Source: Mercenaria mercenaria
Taxonomy: Eukaryota; Mollusca; Bivalvia; Venerida; Veneridae
NCBI RefSeq assembly: GCF_021730395.1
Contig: NW_026461877.1
Coordinates: 1 to 64,000, forward strand
DNA length: 64,000 nucleotides
Reading direction: 5' to 3'
This document shows, one piece after another, positions 11,595 through 22,673 of this stretch. Below the pieces are notes generated by a model. The model had not been told where the DNA came from, ran no database searches, and was given only the letters and a program-made list of their open reading frames with translations. The position numbers and the translations under genes were made by a program. Within the stretch, counting starts at the first letter, position 1; each line of letters starts with the position of its first letter.

Positions 11595-11977
11595 CTACAA
11601 AACGATCCTACTCAACAGCAGATTCTTCAGTCGGCTAAGAAACTAAGAAGTCAGCACGGGATGACTGTCAAAGAATCTATTCGACAAGCCATTGCGCTTA
11701 GAAAAGACCTTTTTTTTTTGAGTTGTGGCCCGATCATGAAAGCAAAGAAGAATATTCAATGGAGGATAATAAAGAAAGTGATGACGATCAAGAATCGGAT
11801 GATGAAGAATGAACGTTGTAAGAAGGATTGGCGTGCTTTATCTTTCAACACGCCAAAATGGGTTCCATAGACGTATACGATTATAAACAAGAACAATGGG
11901 TACTGGATAAACCGGACCCAGAAAAGTGGTATCATCACTTCAAAGACTTGAGGGACGGATAGGTAAGACCAAATCAT
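11595..11977 (+). other. Coding-like remnants between the ATPase and the small basic ORF
   Basis: This stretch has Lys/Glu/Asp-rich coding character on the plus strand, but no domain is recognised. It belongs to the Polinton and is probably the remains of a small structural or accessory gene. Confidence 0.35.
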
Positions 11978-12292
11978 ATGGGCCGTTACATAGTAGGTAG
12001 CGGTGCTCTTCTTAGAAAAATGGCCGAATTAAAAGAGGCGAGAGAAAGGGGAGCACTGAAACAAGAACAAAAAGGGGAAGATCTCCAAGTAGTTAAACTC
12101 GAGACATCCGTAGCCCAAGCGGTTGATATTGCTTGGTCGGAAATAAGACGGTCACGAAAGCATAGTGATCTGAAGCGGCATAGGGATAAAATGGACACAA
12201 CTATGAGTCATAATTTAGACAGCCCACGACGTAAGAAATATCGCGAAAGCATGACCCAAGATACTATGGATTGGAACACCTATCCATTTTAA
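11978..12292 (+). CDS. Small basic Polinton protein (104 aa), unknown
   Basis: It begins MGRYIVGSGALLRKMAELKE and is rich in Lys, Arg and Glu, with probable helical stretches (LLRKMAELKEARERGALKQE) and a basic SPRRKKYRES patch near the C-terminus. It ends just upstream of the protease ATG (12294), so the two are almost contiguous, as often seen for Polinton small genes. The size and charge would suit a core or minor virion protein, but no homology is claimed. Confidence 0.5.
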   Translation: MGRYIVGSGALLRKMAELKEARERGALKQEQKGEDLQVVKLETSVAQAVDIAWSEIRRSRKHSDLKRHRDKMDTTMSHNLDSPRRKKYRESMTQDTMDWNTYPF

Positions 12293-12293
12293 A

Positions 12294-12707
12294 ATGAATA
12301 ACTACGATCTCGAGGAAATGTTAAAAGAGTACCCTGTGACAATATGCGCTGCGGATCAACTTCAGATACATAGGGGACAATACGTCATTTCAAATACAGA
12401 CACGAGCCAGGGATCAGGAAAACATTGGGTGGCCTTTTATTTTCCTAAAAGGGGACCCGATGAGTTTTTCGATTCACTAGGTAATAGACCAGAGCACTAC
12501 AAAGTTCATTTTGAGCAAGCGTTAAAGAAGCGTTATTGGATGATCTTCAGTCAAATACAGGATACAGATTCAAACATATGCGGGCTGTATTGCGTATATT
12601 ACATTATGAACCGATGTTCCGGACAAAAAATGAAGGACATTTTAAAACCGTTTGATGTGTATCGCAAGAAGTTGAATGATGACTTTATTTTGTCTTATTT
12701 TAGTTGA
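12294..12707 (+). CDS. Polinton adenovirus-type cysteine protease (PRO)
   Basis: The ORF of 137 aa looks whole for this family. It carries the His motif KHWVAFYF, an acidic-position motif FFDSLGNRP, and QIQDTDSNICGLYCVYYI containing the oxyanion Gln and catalytic Cys. This order (His, Asp/Asn, Gln, Cys) is that of the adenain/Ulp1 fold. In Polintons and adenoviruses the enzyme matures capsid and core proteins. It lies 1.9 kb downstream of the ATPase start on the same strand. Whether it is expressed cannot be told from sequence. Confidence 0.85.
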   Translation: MNNYDLEEMLKEYPVTICAADQLQIHRGQYVISNTDTSQGSGKHWVAFYFPKRGPDEFFDSLGNRPEHYKVHFEQALKKRYWMIFSQIQDTDSNICGLYCVYYIMNRCSGQKMKDILKPFDVYRKKLNDDFILSYFS

Positions 12708-13023
12708 TACATGTAGCCTGTATTAGTGGATACAAGCTTTGGCATTAAGATTGAAAGAACAATATGTCTTTGTTATTTATAACCCATACATTCGAAGTCG
12801 ATTTGACAGAAAAGATGAAGCATTGGTAGGTGTGGTGGTGTACACAAATGAAACAACATATTCCTTTATTGTATTTTATTTCTTCAACATCGTTTCACAA
12901 ATCGATATCATGCTTCGCAATAAGCGTCTCTAGCAGTTCTAAATGAAGAATTGCATCAATAATATCTATAGATTTCGTAAGTAAAATAAGATTATGTTTA
13001 CTATTCTTCTCTTGGACTGGAAA

Positions 13024-13230
13024 CTAATCGTATTGAAATTCTTGGCCGCCACCTCGTATCACATCGTTGACATAAAGCGCTATTTCCTCGTTCTCAGGAA
13101 TATAAGTCATCCAGTCACTTTCACTGATCGCCTCAATATTCAAATTCATCTTATGAAAACGAATCATGTCGATCAAAGTCGCATATAGCTTTTTAATTCC
13201 GTTAGTATTTATAAAGAAGATAGAGATTAA
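13024..13230 (-). pseudogene. Antisense coding-like remnant crossing the inner end of the right TIR
   Basis: Reading the minus strand gives a coding-like stretch with ISESDWMTYIPENEE and ending VIRGGGQEFQYD, convergent with the protease. Its upstream part lies inside the right TIR. It may be the tail of a lost Polinton gene brought next to the TIR by internal shortening. The product is not recognised. Confidence 0.3.
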
Positions 13231-15133
13231 AGCTATACACTGAAATTATAAAACGCACCCAATAAGCGGACAAATGTTAAACTCCGTGCTATCGCTTGTC
13301 AAAATTCTGCTTCCTGATTGGCTGTAGGTAGTGAAGTGTTATATACTATACTCGAGTTCTACAGGTAAATATCATTCGGTTAAAGGATCTGGTAGAGTGC
13401 ATATCACGATTTATGCTGTATGAACAATTAAATTAAATATTTCTGTTTCATTTTAGTATCAGGTAAATTAAAGAAATTAATAACATTTTGCTATAATCAT
13501 TTATATACTTATGCATAAAGCGTTAACGGCGCTCTTTAAAATAAATATATATGTAGCGTGGAGTAAAGCGATACGGGTCTTTACCTGTCAGGTGTATTGG
13601 AAAAGTGTTACCGCTTGTCAAAATACTGCATTCTTATTGGCTGTTGGAAGTGAAACGATATTTATATTCAACCATCTAGAGCTTGATTCATTAGGCGAAT
13701 TTATCCAGAAGAATGCACATGACTGGTACGTTGTATGAATAATTTGGTTTATTAAAGAAATTATATTCATTTCTATAATTATATTAATACGCTCATAAAT
13801 CGAATCCTGTGCCTTGTAAAATCATCGTATTTGTACGCTATAGCACGGTGTGTGACATGTGGAATGTCAAAAAACACAGTTTATAGTTTTTGTCAATTTA
13901 ACATCCGCGCTACACTGTGACTGACAGAATATATCGGTTGCATTTTTGTAAAAAGTGAAATAAATGTGATATTAGTGCGTGCGAAATAAAAATAGTATAA
14001 CGTTTGAGTTTCAGTATAGAGATTATAAACAGAATCAGAATTCTTATCGGCTTTTACAGGGGTTTCGCTTCCGCAGTTATTTATCAGAATCGGATCAATG
14101 CATAACAGAATAAATCACCTCTATATGAACATACAACTGTATTATTTTTACTGTTATTATATGTATTACAAGATTGCTATATGATATAATTGACAGATAG
14201 ATAAATTTAGGACTACTGAAAGTATATAAAATATACTACTGACACATAAATTTCGAGTACTTAATTTTAATTATCATGTTTACGAAGCTTGCAGTCGAAC
14301 AAATAGTTGTCAAAACTATTCTAAGTCTAAATATGAACAATGGACTGACATAATATATCTTTTAACTTGGTTTTGCTTAGTATACACATGGGTGTCATGT
14401 GTTTCTGACTAATAGCAAAGTGTCAAATATAGTAGCTGTCGGCATGATCATACCATAAAACTTATGTAAACACAACAGGGTCAGTTAGAAAAACTTTATG
14501 ATGAAAAGAAACTTGGTATCTTTTAATTTAAAATGGTTTTTTATATTACAGTAATATTGATTAAATTAAAATAGCATATAGCAGGTTGGCTGTTTTGCTT
14601 AGTATATACATGGGTGTCATGTGTTTCTGACTAATAGCAAAGTGTCAAATATAGTAGCTGTCGGCATGATCATACCATATAACTTATGTAAACATAACAG
14701 GGTCAGTTAGAAAAACTTTATGATGAAAAGAAAATGAACTAGATTTTTAAATAAATCGTCAAATTTCAATCCTAAAAATTTATCCTATAACGTTGACGTT
14801 TTCGGAAATCATTTGTGAATACTTCTGATCACAGAAATGCGAATTTACATAACTGCATGCAGTGTGCGTTATCCATACTGATATACAACCAGATGTTCCC
14901 TTGATGAAAGAAGACTTTAGTTTGACATGTACAAGTCAGGCGGTTATACTTTGGAAAACGTTTTCTATTAATAACATATAAGGTCATTATAAAGTTTACT
15001 AATGCTGGTTTGTATTTATAACATTGTGAAGTCATTCTTAAAATAGAAAGGTGATGTCATTCTAAAACTAGATTTCAAAGTGACCATTCTTGAGCATGCG
15101 CAGTGGTGACGTTAAAGAGCTGCTTATACTACT
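13180..15133. repeat. Polinton right terminal inverted repeat
   Basis: Reverse complement of 7367-9166. It is about 150 bp longer, mainly because a segment beginning GCTTAGTATA near 14374 is repeated 224 bp later (near 14598) in direct orientation. It ends GCTTATACTACT against the duplication CTAAAC at 15134-15139. Confidence 0.85.
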
Positions 15134-15139
15134 CTAAAC
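15134..15139. repeat. Target-site duplication CTAAAC, right
   Basis: Exact match to 7361-7366. Confidence 0.85.
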
Positions 15140-16690
15140 TCGTTATAAAAGTGAGAACTGGTCTGTTATAAAGATGAAAAATATCACATGCAATCTATGT
15201 ACTGCACAGTAGCTATACAGTAGCTTAATATAATAAGCGGAAGAAAGTCTATCAATCGTCCAGTCTTGTATATTGGCTCTTACCGCCAATACGCAGACCA
15301 TAGGCCACATAGCTTGCATACCAGAATCAGTGTCTTGAAGGACACAAATCGCATGCTAAAATCGCAAAATGGAAGACAGTGTCTGTCGCAAATTAGAGTT
15401 CAGATCAAATATCAAAATTGGCATACAGTGAATTTTTGATAGATGTATAGTTAAAAAGTAATTTCTTTCAAAAACGCAACAGCTATGCAACATCTTATTT
15501 AGATATATTTATGGAGTATGCATGCTAATTTCAGAAAACATGTGTTATTGGATTGCAAATCGATTTGACATGTTATTCACCAGTTTCGTGACTTGGTTGA
15601 GTGAATTTCTTTGCAATGAGTGTGATCAGTCAGCATTTTGTAAACATTACTTGTCCGTTTTATCTGGTATATCACCACAAGCAAATATTTATGTACAACT
15701 TATCGTAAAACTTAAATACACATACCATGTAATACAAAAAGACGATTTCTTAACTTCGGTCGTTTTGATCGGTCGCAACAGGAAAAGGGGGAGTACAGTC
15801 GTTTATAGAGTGTGAATACGAGACCTGATCAAATTACACAAGTAACCTTCAATACATACAGCACGCTGTTTCTTGTTTTTCAATGGTTATTTGAAGAAGA
15901 GGTAATTGTGAACAAAGAGTTATAAAAATAGAATGTATTTTATACTTCTTTGTTGTGAATTATCGAAGCGTTGAGTATGAATGTGAAATTTTAAAATATT
16001 ATTCAATTAACATAATACGTTTTTCATATCAAAATGAATAGAATCATCTGTAATATTAAGAAGAAAATAAAAGCAAAATAATGATATTGCTGTTAACGCG
16101 AGGTAATGAAATGTGCAATACCTTTCGCTATAAATCATGTAGACATACTTTACTTTTTCCAACATAAAATGTGTTAACACTTTAATCTGTTTTTTTTTTA
16201 CACTTATTGTTTAAAACTTATGGTGTTCATGATATGTGTTCACAGAGTTTGATCTAGCGTGTTAATCAATCAAACATCGCCTGTTTTGTTATATTATGCC
16301 TTTTCATGAGCCAATCCGAATCTTGTTTTTAGAACAATATTGAAGGAAAATTTTCGAAGAAAAAAAGTACAGCTGCAAACTCCTTCATTTTTTTACATAA
16401 ACAGAAGTAAAACATAATTTCAAGAGTCTGTAATGCGATGGACTGTTTTTGGAAATTAAATTTTGGAGATATCTTTTACCATTTTGATTTTTGGCCAACA
16501 TGTATTTTCATAGGAAACTTTCTGTTCAAATTTCTGAGCTATAAAAATTTAGATTTTTTTTTCTCTAAAATAGTCCTCAATGTTTATGTAAAACAAGACG
16601 CTGCTGCTAACTTTAAGATATCCTTGAAGTTTCGTGATAATTCAACAAATGATATCAAACTGCAATCAACAGAGTAGAAAAAGTCTGATA
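15140..16690. other. No supported gene
   Basis: AT-rich sequence with short ORFs of up to about 97 codons that lack recognisable domains or splice context. No repeat shared with the rest of the window was noticed. Confidence 0.5.
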
Positions 16691-16691
16691 T

Positions 16692-17586
16692 TTATGCCCC
16701 GACCCCTCCCCCTCCCCGATTCGAAGAAAGAGGGGTATATTGTTTTGCAGATGTCGGTCGGTCAGTCGGAATGTAGAACAATCCGTTTCCGAATGATAAC
16801 TCAAAAACACTTGGGCCTAGGCTCATGAAAATTAATAGGAAGGTTGGTCATTATCAGCAGGTGACCCCTATTGACTTTGAGATCTGTATGTCAAAGGTCA
16901 AGGTCACAGGGACCAGGAAAAGTAAATTAGTTTCCGGGCGATTACTCATGAACTCTTTAGCCTAGGATCAGGAATATTTATAAAGTGATTGGTAGGAACA
17001 GCGGATGACTCCTATTGATTTAGAGGTCATTTAGCCAAAGTTCAAGGTCACATTGGCCAGGGACAGTTAAACGGTTTCTAGATGATAACCTAAGAACGCT
17101 TAGGGCAAGGGTCATGAAAGATAATAGAGACGATTATCATGACCAGCAGATGACCCCTATAAATTTTGAGGTCAGTAGGTCAAAGGTCAAGGTTACAGTG
17201 ACCCGGATCATTTAAACCGTTTCCGGACAATTACTTGGGCCTAAGATCATGAAACTTGATAGGGAGATTGGTCATGACCTTTAGATGACCCCTGTTTATT
17301 TTGAGGTCAGTAGGCCAAAAGTGAAGGTCACAGTAACCTGGAACAGTTAAACATTTCCGGACGATACCTTAAGAACGCTTGGGCCTAGGATCACGAAACT
17401 TAATAGGGAGGTTGATCATGATCAGCAGCTGACCCCTGTTGATTTTTAGGTCAATAGGTTAAAGGTAATAGTCAGGTTGAACCAGAACAGTAAAACTTTT
17501 ATTTACAGTGAGCATATAATTTGTGTTCCTAGTGCAATTACTGAATACATCAAAGGGGGCATTTCGTGTTCGACGAGCTCCTGTTA
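16692..17586 (+). repeat. Dispersed tandem-structured repeat with AGGTCA-rich units, copy 1
   Basis: It opens with a CCCC..AGGGGTATATTGTTTTGC module, followed by about six ~130-150-bp units. Each unit has AAACGGTTTCCGG, a GGGCCTAGGATCATGAAA-like motif, AGATGACCCCTATTGATTTT and a GGTCAAAGGTCAAGGTCAC block. It closes with GGGGGCATTTCGTGTTCGACG. The copy at 57160-58179 has the same order and orientation. Non-coding and moderately diverged. Confidence 0.75.
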
Positions 17587-18670
17587 CATTGAAAATACGC
17601 TGCCAAAACAAATCTTTATATGATAACTTCAAAACTAATGAATAAGAACGAGGCTTTTTTTCTGTTGGACTTGATTTTTTTTCTTTAATACTACTACATT
17701 TTGTACATGTACCGGGTACTCTATTATTTACTTAAAACGTTACCCTATTAATATCTGATCCATTCTGTTTGATAATTATACACTTTCGATAAATGATATT
17801 TGCTTAATGTCTTCTAGTGCGCTAAACGTCCATATCCAATTCTCAAAACATTCCTCACAAATATGTAATAGATATAATAATGAAGAAAGCGATGCGTGGG
17901 GTTTAACATGTCTTGAAATCTGCATTACTAAATGCTTTCACAAGTATAACAATATCCTTACTTAGAATTTGGAAATTTGGTCCCAGTATTTTCATCAAAT
18001 GATACCTAAGCTATAATTAGAATTTTCGTGAATAACGGTTTTGTTATATAAGATTCAAATTTAAGTTATTTATCTTTTAAAATGTTTCTGGGGTGGCGGT
18101 AGAATGTTTTGAAATACTTTTGACATCTTTGATAATGTCATTTTTATGGCAAAATGTATTTTTCCCTGTCCATGAAAAACATTTTACAAGCCAATTTGCT
18201 TTTATGCTAATCCCATAGGTATCAAAAAAATCCATCTATAATGTTAAAATAGAAATTTTAAAACTTTTTTTTTTTGGTACATTCAATCTACCAAATCTAA
18301 TTTGACAATATTTTGAAATTTAATCAGGTCATATACCCATCCTTGGAGTTCATTAAAATGACGTATAACATGAATGGTATAACTTTACATTTCAAGAGAA
18401 ATGAATAAAAAACGACTTTGTTAGGAAAAGGTGAATCAAGAAGTACGGAAATGAGTATTGACTACGAAAAAAGCAGGCATGATACGAGTCGTTTATAAAT
18501 CTGATTTCCATTTGAATACTACTACACTTATTTTAATATAGTAGAGACAGAAAGTTTGATATCAGCAGCTCATTTACGCTTAATTTTTATATTCAAAAAG
18601 ATAAATATTTACCGTTTAGTAAATTTTCCACAAAAACTAAACATATCCAGGACTTTCTTCCGCCATGTTG
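17587..18670. other. No supported gene
   Basis: AT-rich sequence with homopolymer T and A runs. No ORF with recognisable content and no repeat boundary seen, up to the transposon end at 18677. Confidence 0.5.
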
Positions 18671-18676
18671 ATTTTC

Positions 18677-19381
18677 ATACGTATGGAAGCGTCCTGGTGC
18701 CAGCAGAGAGATTTAAATTTGTCTTACGTACGACTTACTATCTCCTACGTAGGACATAGTATCTCCTACGTAGTACTTAGTATCTCCTACGTAGGACTTA
18801 GTATCTCCTACGTAGGACTTAGTATCTCCTACGTAGGACTTACTATCTCCTACGTAGGACATAGTATCTCCTACGTAGGACTTAGTATCTCCTACGTAGG
18901 ACTTACTATCTCCTACGTAGGACATAGTATCTCCTACGTAGGACTTAGTATCTCCTACGTAGGACATAGTATCTCCTACGTAGTACTTAATATCTCCTAC
19001 GTAGGACATAGTATCTCCTACGTAGGACATATTAAGTACTACGTAGGAGTTAGTATCTCCTACGTAGGAGTTAGTATCTCCTACGTAGGACTTACTATCT
19101 CCTACGTAGGGCATAGTATCTCCTACGTAGGACTTAGTATCTCCTACGTAGGACATAGTATCTCCTACGTAGGACTTAGTATCTCCTACGTAGTAGTTAA
19201 TATCTCCTACGTAGGACATAGTATCTCCTACGTAGGACATATTAAGTACTACGTAGGAGTTAGTATCTCCTACGTAGGAGTTAGTATCTCCTACGTAGGA
19301 CTTAATATCTCCTACGTAGGACATAGTATCTCCTACGTAGGAGTTAGTATCTCCTACGTAGGACTTAGCAACTTGTACGTA
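18677..19381. repeat. Left terminal inverted repeat: unique tip plus 32 phased TACGTA palindromes
   Basis: After a ~48-bp unique tip, TACGTA centres run from 18725-18730 to 19376-19381. The distance of 651 bp is exactly 31 x 21, so there are 32 centres with no net indel. Most units read TCTCCTACGTAGGA plus a short variable spacer (ACTTAGTA, ACATAGTA, GTTAGTA). Spacer variants near 18979 recur 210 bp later (near 19189), marking duplication of a ten-unit block. Confidence 0.9.
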
Positions 19382-19481
19382 TGTCACTGACTAAAAGACT
19401 CTCCAGCATGCGCAGTGGAACAATATACTCGTGTGTACTATTATTTAGTAAGGAAACGTGTGTAATTTAAAACTACACGGC

Positions 19482-20303
19482 ATGGATGACTTTATAAAAA
19501 CATATTTTGCATCTGGTATGAAATACCGTGAAATATTACTTTGTCTTGAAAAAATAAATGGGTTTAAAGTTTCTTTACGAAGCCTTAAACGGATATTGTC
19601 ACGTATGAAGTTATTTAGACGCATAAATAAAAGTGATGGACTTAGTGTTGCTCTCTATGTCATGGAAAATGTAATGACATCTAGCAAACAACTTGGATAC
19701 AAGATGATGCATCAGAAACTCCTTCAAGAGGGATATGTTGTTACACAGGAAACAGTTCGCCTGATGATGCATATTTGTGACAAAGAAGGTATTGAACAGA
19801 GAAGGAGAACTCGTCTTCAACGTCGGATGTACCTGAATCTTGGACCTAATTATTTATGGCATATTGACGGGTATGATAAATTGAAACCGTACGGGCTGTG
19901 TATCAACGGAGCTATCGATGGATTTTCTCGTTTCATAATATGGCTTGAGGTGCACAAAACAAACAGCGATCCGAAGATAATTGCTGGTTATTTTATGAAC
20001 GCTGTGAAACATTTGCAAGGCTGTCCAACGCGTGCTAGGTCAGATTATGGCACCGAGAATGTTTACATTCGACAGATGGTCATTTTTCTTAGGGGTCAGA
20101 GAGACGAAGGGTTAACAAACAGCTGTTTTTTACAAGGATCAAGTAACCATAATCAAAGAATTGAGCGTTGGTGGGGTATACTTCGAAATGAAAATGTTCA
20201 GTACTGGATAGATTTTTTCACAATGCTGAAAAGTACTGGTGATTTTAACGGAAGCTTCATTGATAAGGCTGTTCTGCAGTTTTGTTTCATGGACTTAATT
20301 CAG
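19482..20303 (+). CDS. DDE integrase-like transposase, exon 1 (residues 1-274)
   Basis: The ATG at 19482 (MDDFIKTYF) is the first Met in frame. Residues ~1-45 resemble a helix-turn-helix (YREILLCLEK, SLRSLKRIL). Residues ~72-100 (GYKMMHQKLLQEGYVV, TQETVR) resemble the HTH linker of IS3/integrase-like transposases. The catalytic core has D129 in WHIDGYDKL, D188 in RSDYGTENV and E228 in NQRIERWW (spacing D-58-D-39-E). The exon ends at CAG, phase 0, before GTACGT at 20304. No break is visible. The enzyme would cut and join the transposon ends in the nucleus. An unspliced reading would add only a few residues before a stop. Confidence 0.8.
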
Positions 20304-22337
20304 GTACGTCTATATTCTTTTTAGAAAACATATGACAGATTTCTGACCTTTCTACACGGATTTTCGATTTTATCGTTCATCGTATAATGATGTTAGTTTA
20401 TATAGAAACAGATTTTGCTCTAAATGTATGTAGGTTAATTATTATGTAGGTCGTTTTAAAATATATAATTTAGTGACCAGGCACAGGCACCAGTATCGGA
20501 CCTGGGACAAAAAAATATGGCCTTATTTTCATCCTAAATGAGTTCAAAATGAAAAATATGTAATGAAATATAAGCCCCCTTTAAAAGATACATATGTCTA
20601 CTGAAGGCCAGAATCTCGGGAATCGAGCCTGCGATAAATGGGTTCAGTTCCCTGGCCGTTGTGAAATAAATTCTCTAGACAAACTACCTATCACTGTTTC
20701 CCGTATACATTTTGCTACAAAATGAGACCGATCCCAAGTCTCTAGCCCTTCCCGTTCACGAAATATCTATCAGGAAACGAATGCCTTCCTGCTGAAAGTC
20801 TCTGGTAGATAAAGATGCGGCACAAAGAATCGGTACGTAAACATAGACTAAAGTATTGCTGTCCGCCGATTACGGCTCAAATTCAATAAAAAGATACTAA
20901 AAAGTATAACTAAATACATAAACTAGGGCCACTCAAAATCGTCAGTAGCCTCTCAAACACGCGATATTTGCGTTTCAAAGTTTTTCACGGTCTTTCAGTA
21001 AGTTGAATGCTACGCCATTGAACAGAATTCATTAAGTATTTTTAAACTCAATTTCTGATTGGCCAATAGCGACACACCTCCGACAGAACCGCAACGTTTC
21101 GTACCAAATTACTCGGATATTATCATATCTGTTTCAGTGGCGGATAATGCAGTTGAAAGACCGATGGAAAAATAAAAAAGTAAATATCGCGTGTAGCAGA
21201 TGCTACTGACGGTGGTGAGTGGGTGAGTGGCCATAATTTACATATTTAGTAATACTTGTTATTCATGGCAAATGAATTTGACCCGTGCTAGGCTGACAAA
21301 CATCTTTTAGTCAGCAGAAAGGCACTCGTTTTCTGATAGATATTTCATGAACGGGGAGGGTTAGAGACTTGGGGTTGGTGTCAATTTGTAGCTAATTGTA
21401 CATGCGAAATTGTGATAGGTAGTTTGTTCAATTGTTTAGAGGCTTTATTTCACAACGGCCCGGGAAGTGAACCCATCCCTCGCAGGCTCGATTCTCGAGA
21501 TTCTGGCCTTCGGTAGACATATGTATCTTCTGAAGGGGCCAATATTTCACTATATAGTTTTCATTTTGGACTCATTCAAGGCCATATTTTTGTCCCAGGT
21601 CCGATACTCGTGCCGGTGGTAAGTTACAATGGTACCAGAAACGTCAATATTTTTCAATACACGGACGCCTGAATTTCATATCGGGTGCGTAACGTAATTT
21701 ACTGTGTGTCGTTGCATTAATTATTTTATTTATTTCAGTACTGTTAGTCTTAATGAGACTACATTTTTTTGTATTAAACAAATTTATAATATTCACATTT
21801 CGTTTATTCATGTAGATATGCATGTGATAAAAAGGTTATTATCTTTGCATATACAATGTATACATTATACGTGTATGTATGAAATAAAAGTTCCTAACGC
21901 ATGAGTTCTGCAACGGAAATATTGGTCGACTTTTGGAGCGCAATATCATTCCGCAAAACAACGAATGCATATTTTCCAATGTAAATCCAATACAGTACTC
22001 TTTTTATTACTTACGCATACCTCACTTTTAATTATTATATAAATAGTTCACATCTTTTTATGAAGCGTGAGTGAAGTTGAAATTATCGTCGCTGAAGAAC
22101 AATTAAACGTGACGATATACCTGAAACTGACGTCACACCCGGTATGAAATTTGAACGTAAAAAAAAATAACATTTCAGATTCCACTGAAACTTAATAGAG
22201 TTTTAAAAGGAGTGTTAACAAATACATTTAAAAGTGTGTGCGAAGTCTCAAAAAGTGTAAATACAGGCCTATATGTAGCGTGCATCTTAATTACTTTCTT
22301 TCGCCATTATACTTTTATCAATACATTTTTTTTTCAG
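20304..22337 (+). other. Intron of the transposase gene (2,034 bp)
   Basis: Donor CAG|GTACGT and acceptor TTTTTTTTCAG|GAAG give a phase-0 intron. Joining keeps the conserved core going (FCFMDLIQ, then EELNSIVKLWNNHRIRPS). More than half of the intron is a fold-back element (20482-21618). Confidence 0.7.
20482..21618. mobile_element. Fold-back MITE inside the transposase intron
   Basis: The left end CACAGGCACCAGTATCGG pairs with the right end CCGATACTCGTGCCGGTG. Inverted similarity continues inward through CGAGCCTGCGATAAATGGGT, CTACCTATCACTG, GAAATATCTATCAG and CAGTAGC..ACACGCGATATT, so each arm is about 0.5 kb and only a short centre is unpaired. It has no coding content. A target-site duplication is not clear. 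Confidence 0.75.
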
Positions 22338-22673
22338 GAAGAACTTAACTCTATAGTTAAACTGTGGAATAACCATCGTATAAGACCATCAAGCAATCCA
22401 AACCAGCCATACGGAAGACCATTTTTGATGTATCATTGTCCTGGTATGTTCGGCTGTCAGGATTACCTTTGTCGTACATCTGAAGCACAGGTGAACTTGT
22501 GTCTTGAGGAAAGTATTCAAAAGGGAAATGTTACATGTGACGAAACGGTGTTTGAACTGTGTACCATCATCATGTCGGACCATAATCTAATGCCTGCCAA
22601 AACAGCAGACGATGCTGCACTGCTTTACCAATTTCTCCGACGGGAAATATTAAACGAACTTCACCAGGACTAG
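22338..22673 (+). CDS. DDE integrase-like transposase, exon 2 (111 aa, C-terminus)
   Basis: The exon begins EELNSIVKLWNNHRIRPSSN, which continues the exon-1 core without a gap, then NPNQPYGRP and a C-terminal tail ending LRREILNELHQD before TAG at 22671-22673. Total predicted protein is 385 aa, a plausible full length for single-domain DDE transposases. Confidence 0.75.
   Translation, partial: EELNSIVKLWNNHRIRPSSNPNQPYGRPFLMYHCPGMFGCQDYLCRTSEAQVNLCLEESIQKGNVTCDETVFELCTIIMSDHNLMPAKTADDAALLYQFLRREILNELHQD

Larger units (their letters stand above)
7367..15133 (+). mobile_element. Polinton/Maverick-type element, compact (7.8 kb)
   Basis: The element is bounded by exact 6-bp duplications and starts AGTG at the left and, read inward, AGTAG at the right, fitting the AG-type Polinton ends. 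Long terminal inverted repeats enclose about 4 kb of unique DNA with a packaging-ATPase region, a small basic ORF and an adenovirus-type cysteine protease. Polintons are usually 15-20 kb and also encode protein-primed DNA polymerase B, a retroviral-type integrase and two capsid proteins; none of these was recognised. It reads as an internally shortened fossil with about one or two coding breaks. The close match of its ends and the intact duplication suggest a fairly recent insertion. Family assignment is by motif and structure, not by search. Confidence 0.85.

Noticed and set aside
18665-19390. Long YVG-repeat ORFs on both strands (241 and 224 codons), and a similar pair at 27609-28073
   Set aside because: The 21-bp unit is a multiple of three and contains no stop in these frames, so both strands stay open. 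The repeat is the transposon end, not a protein gene.
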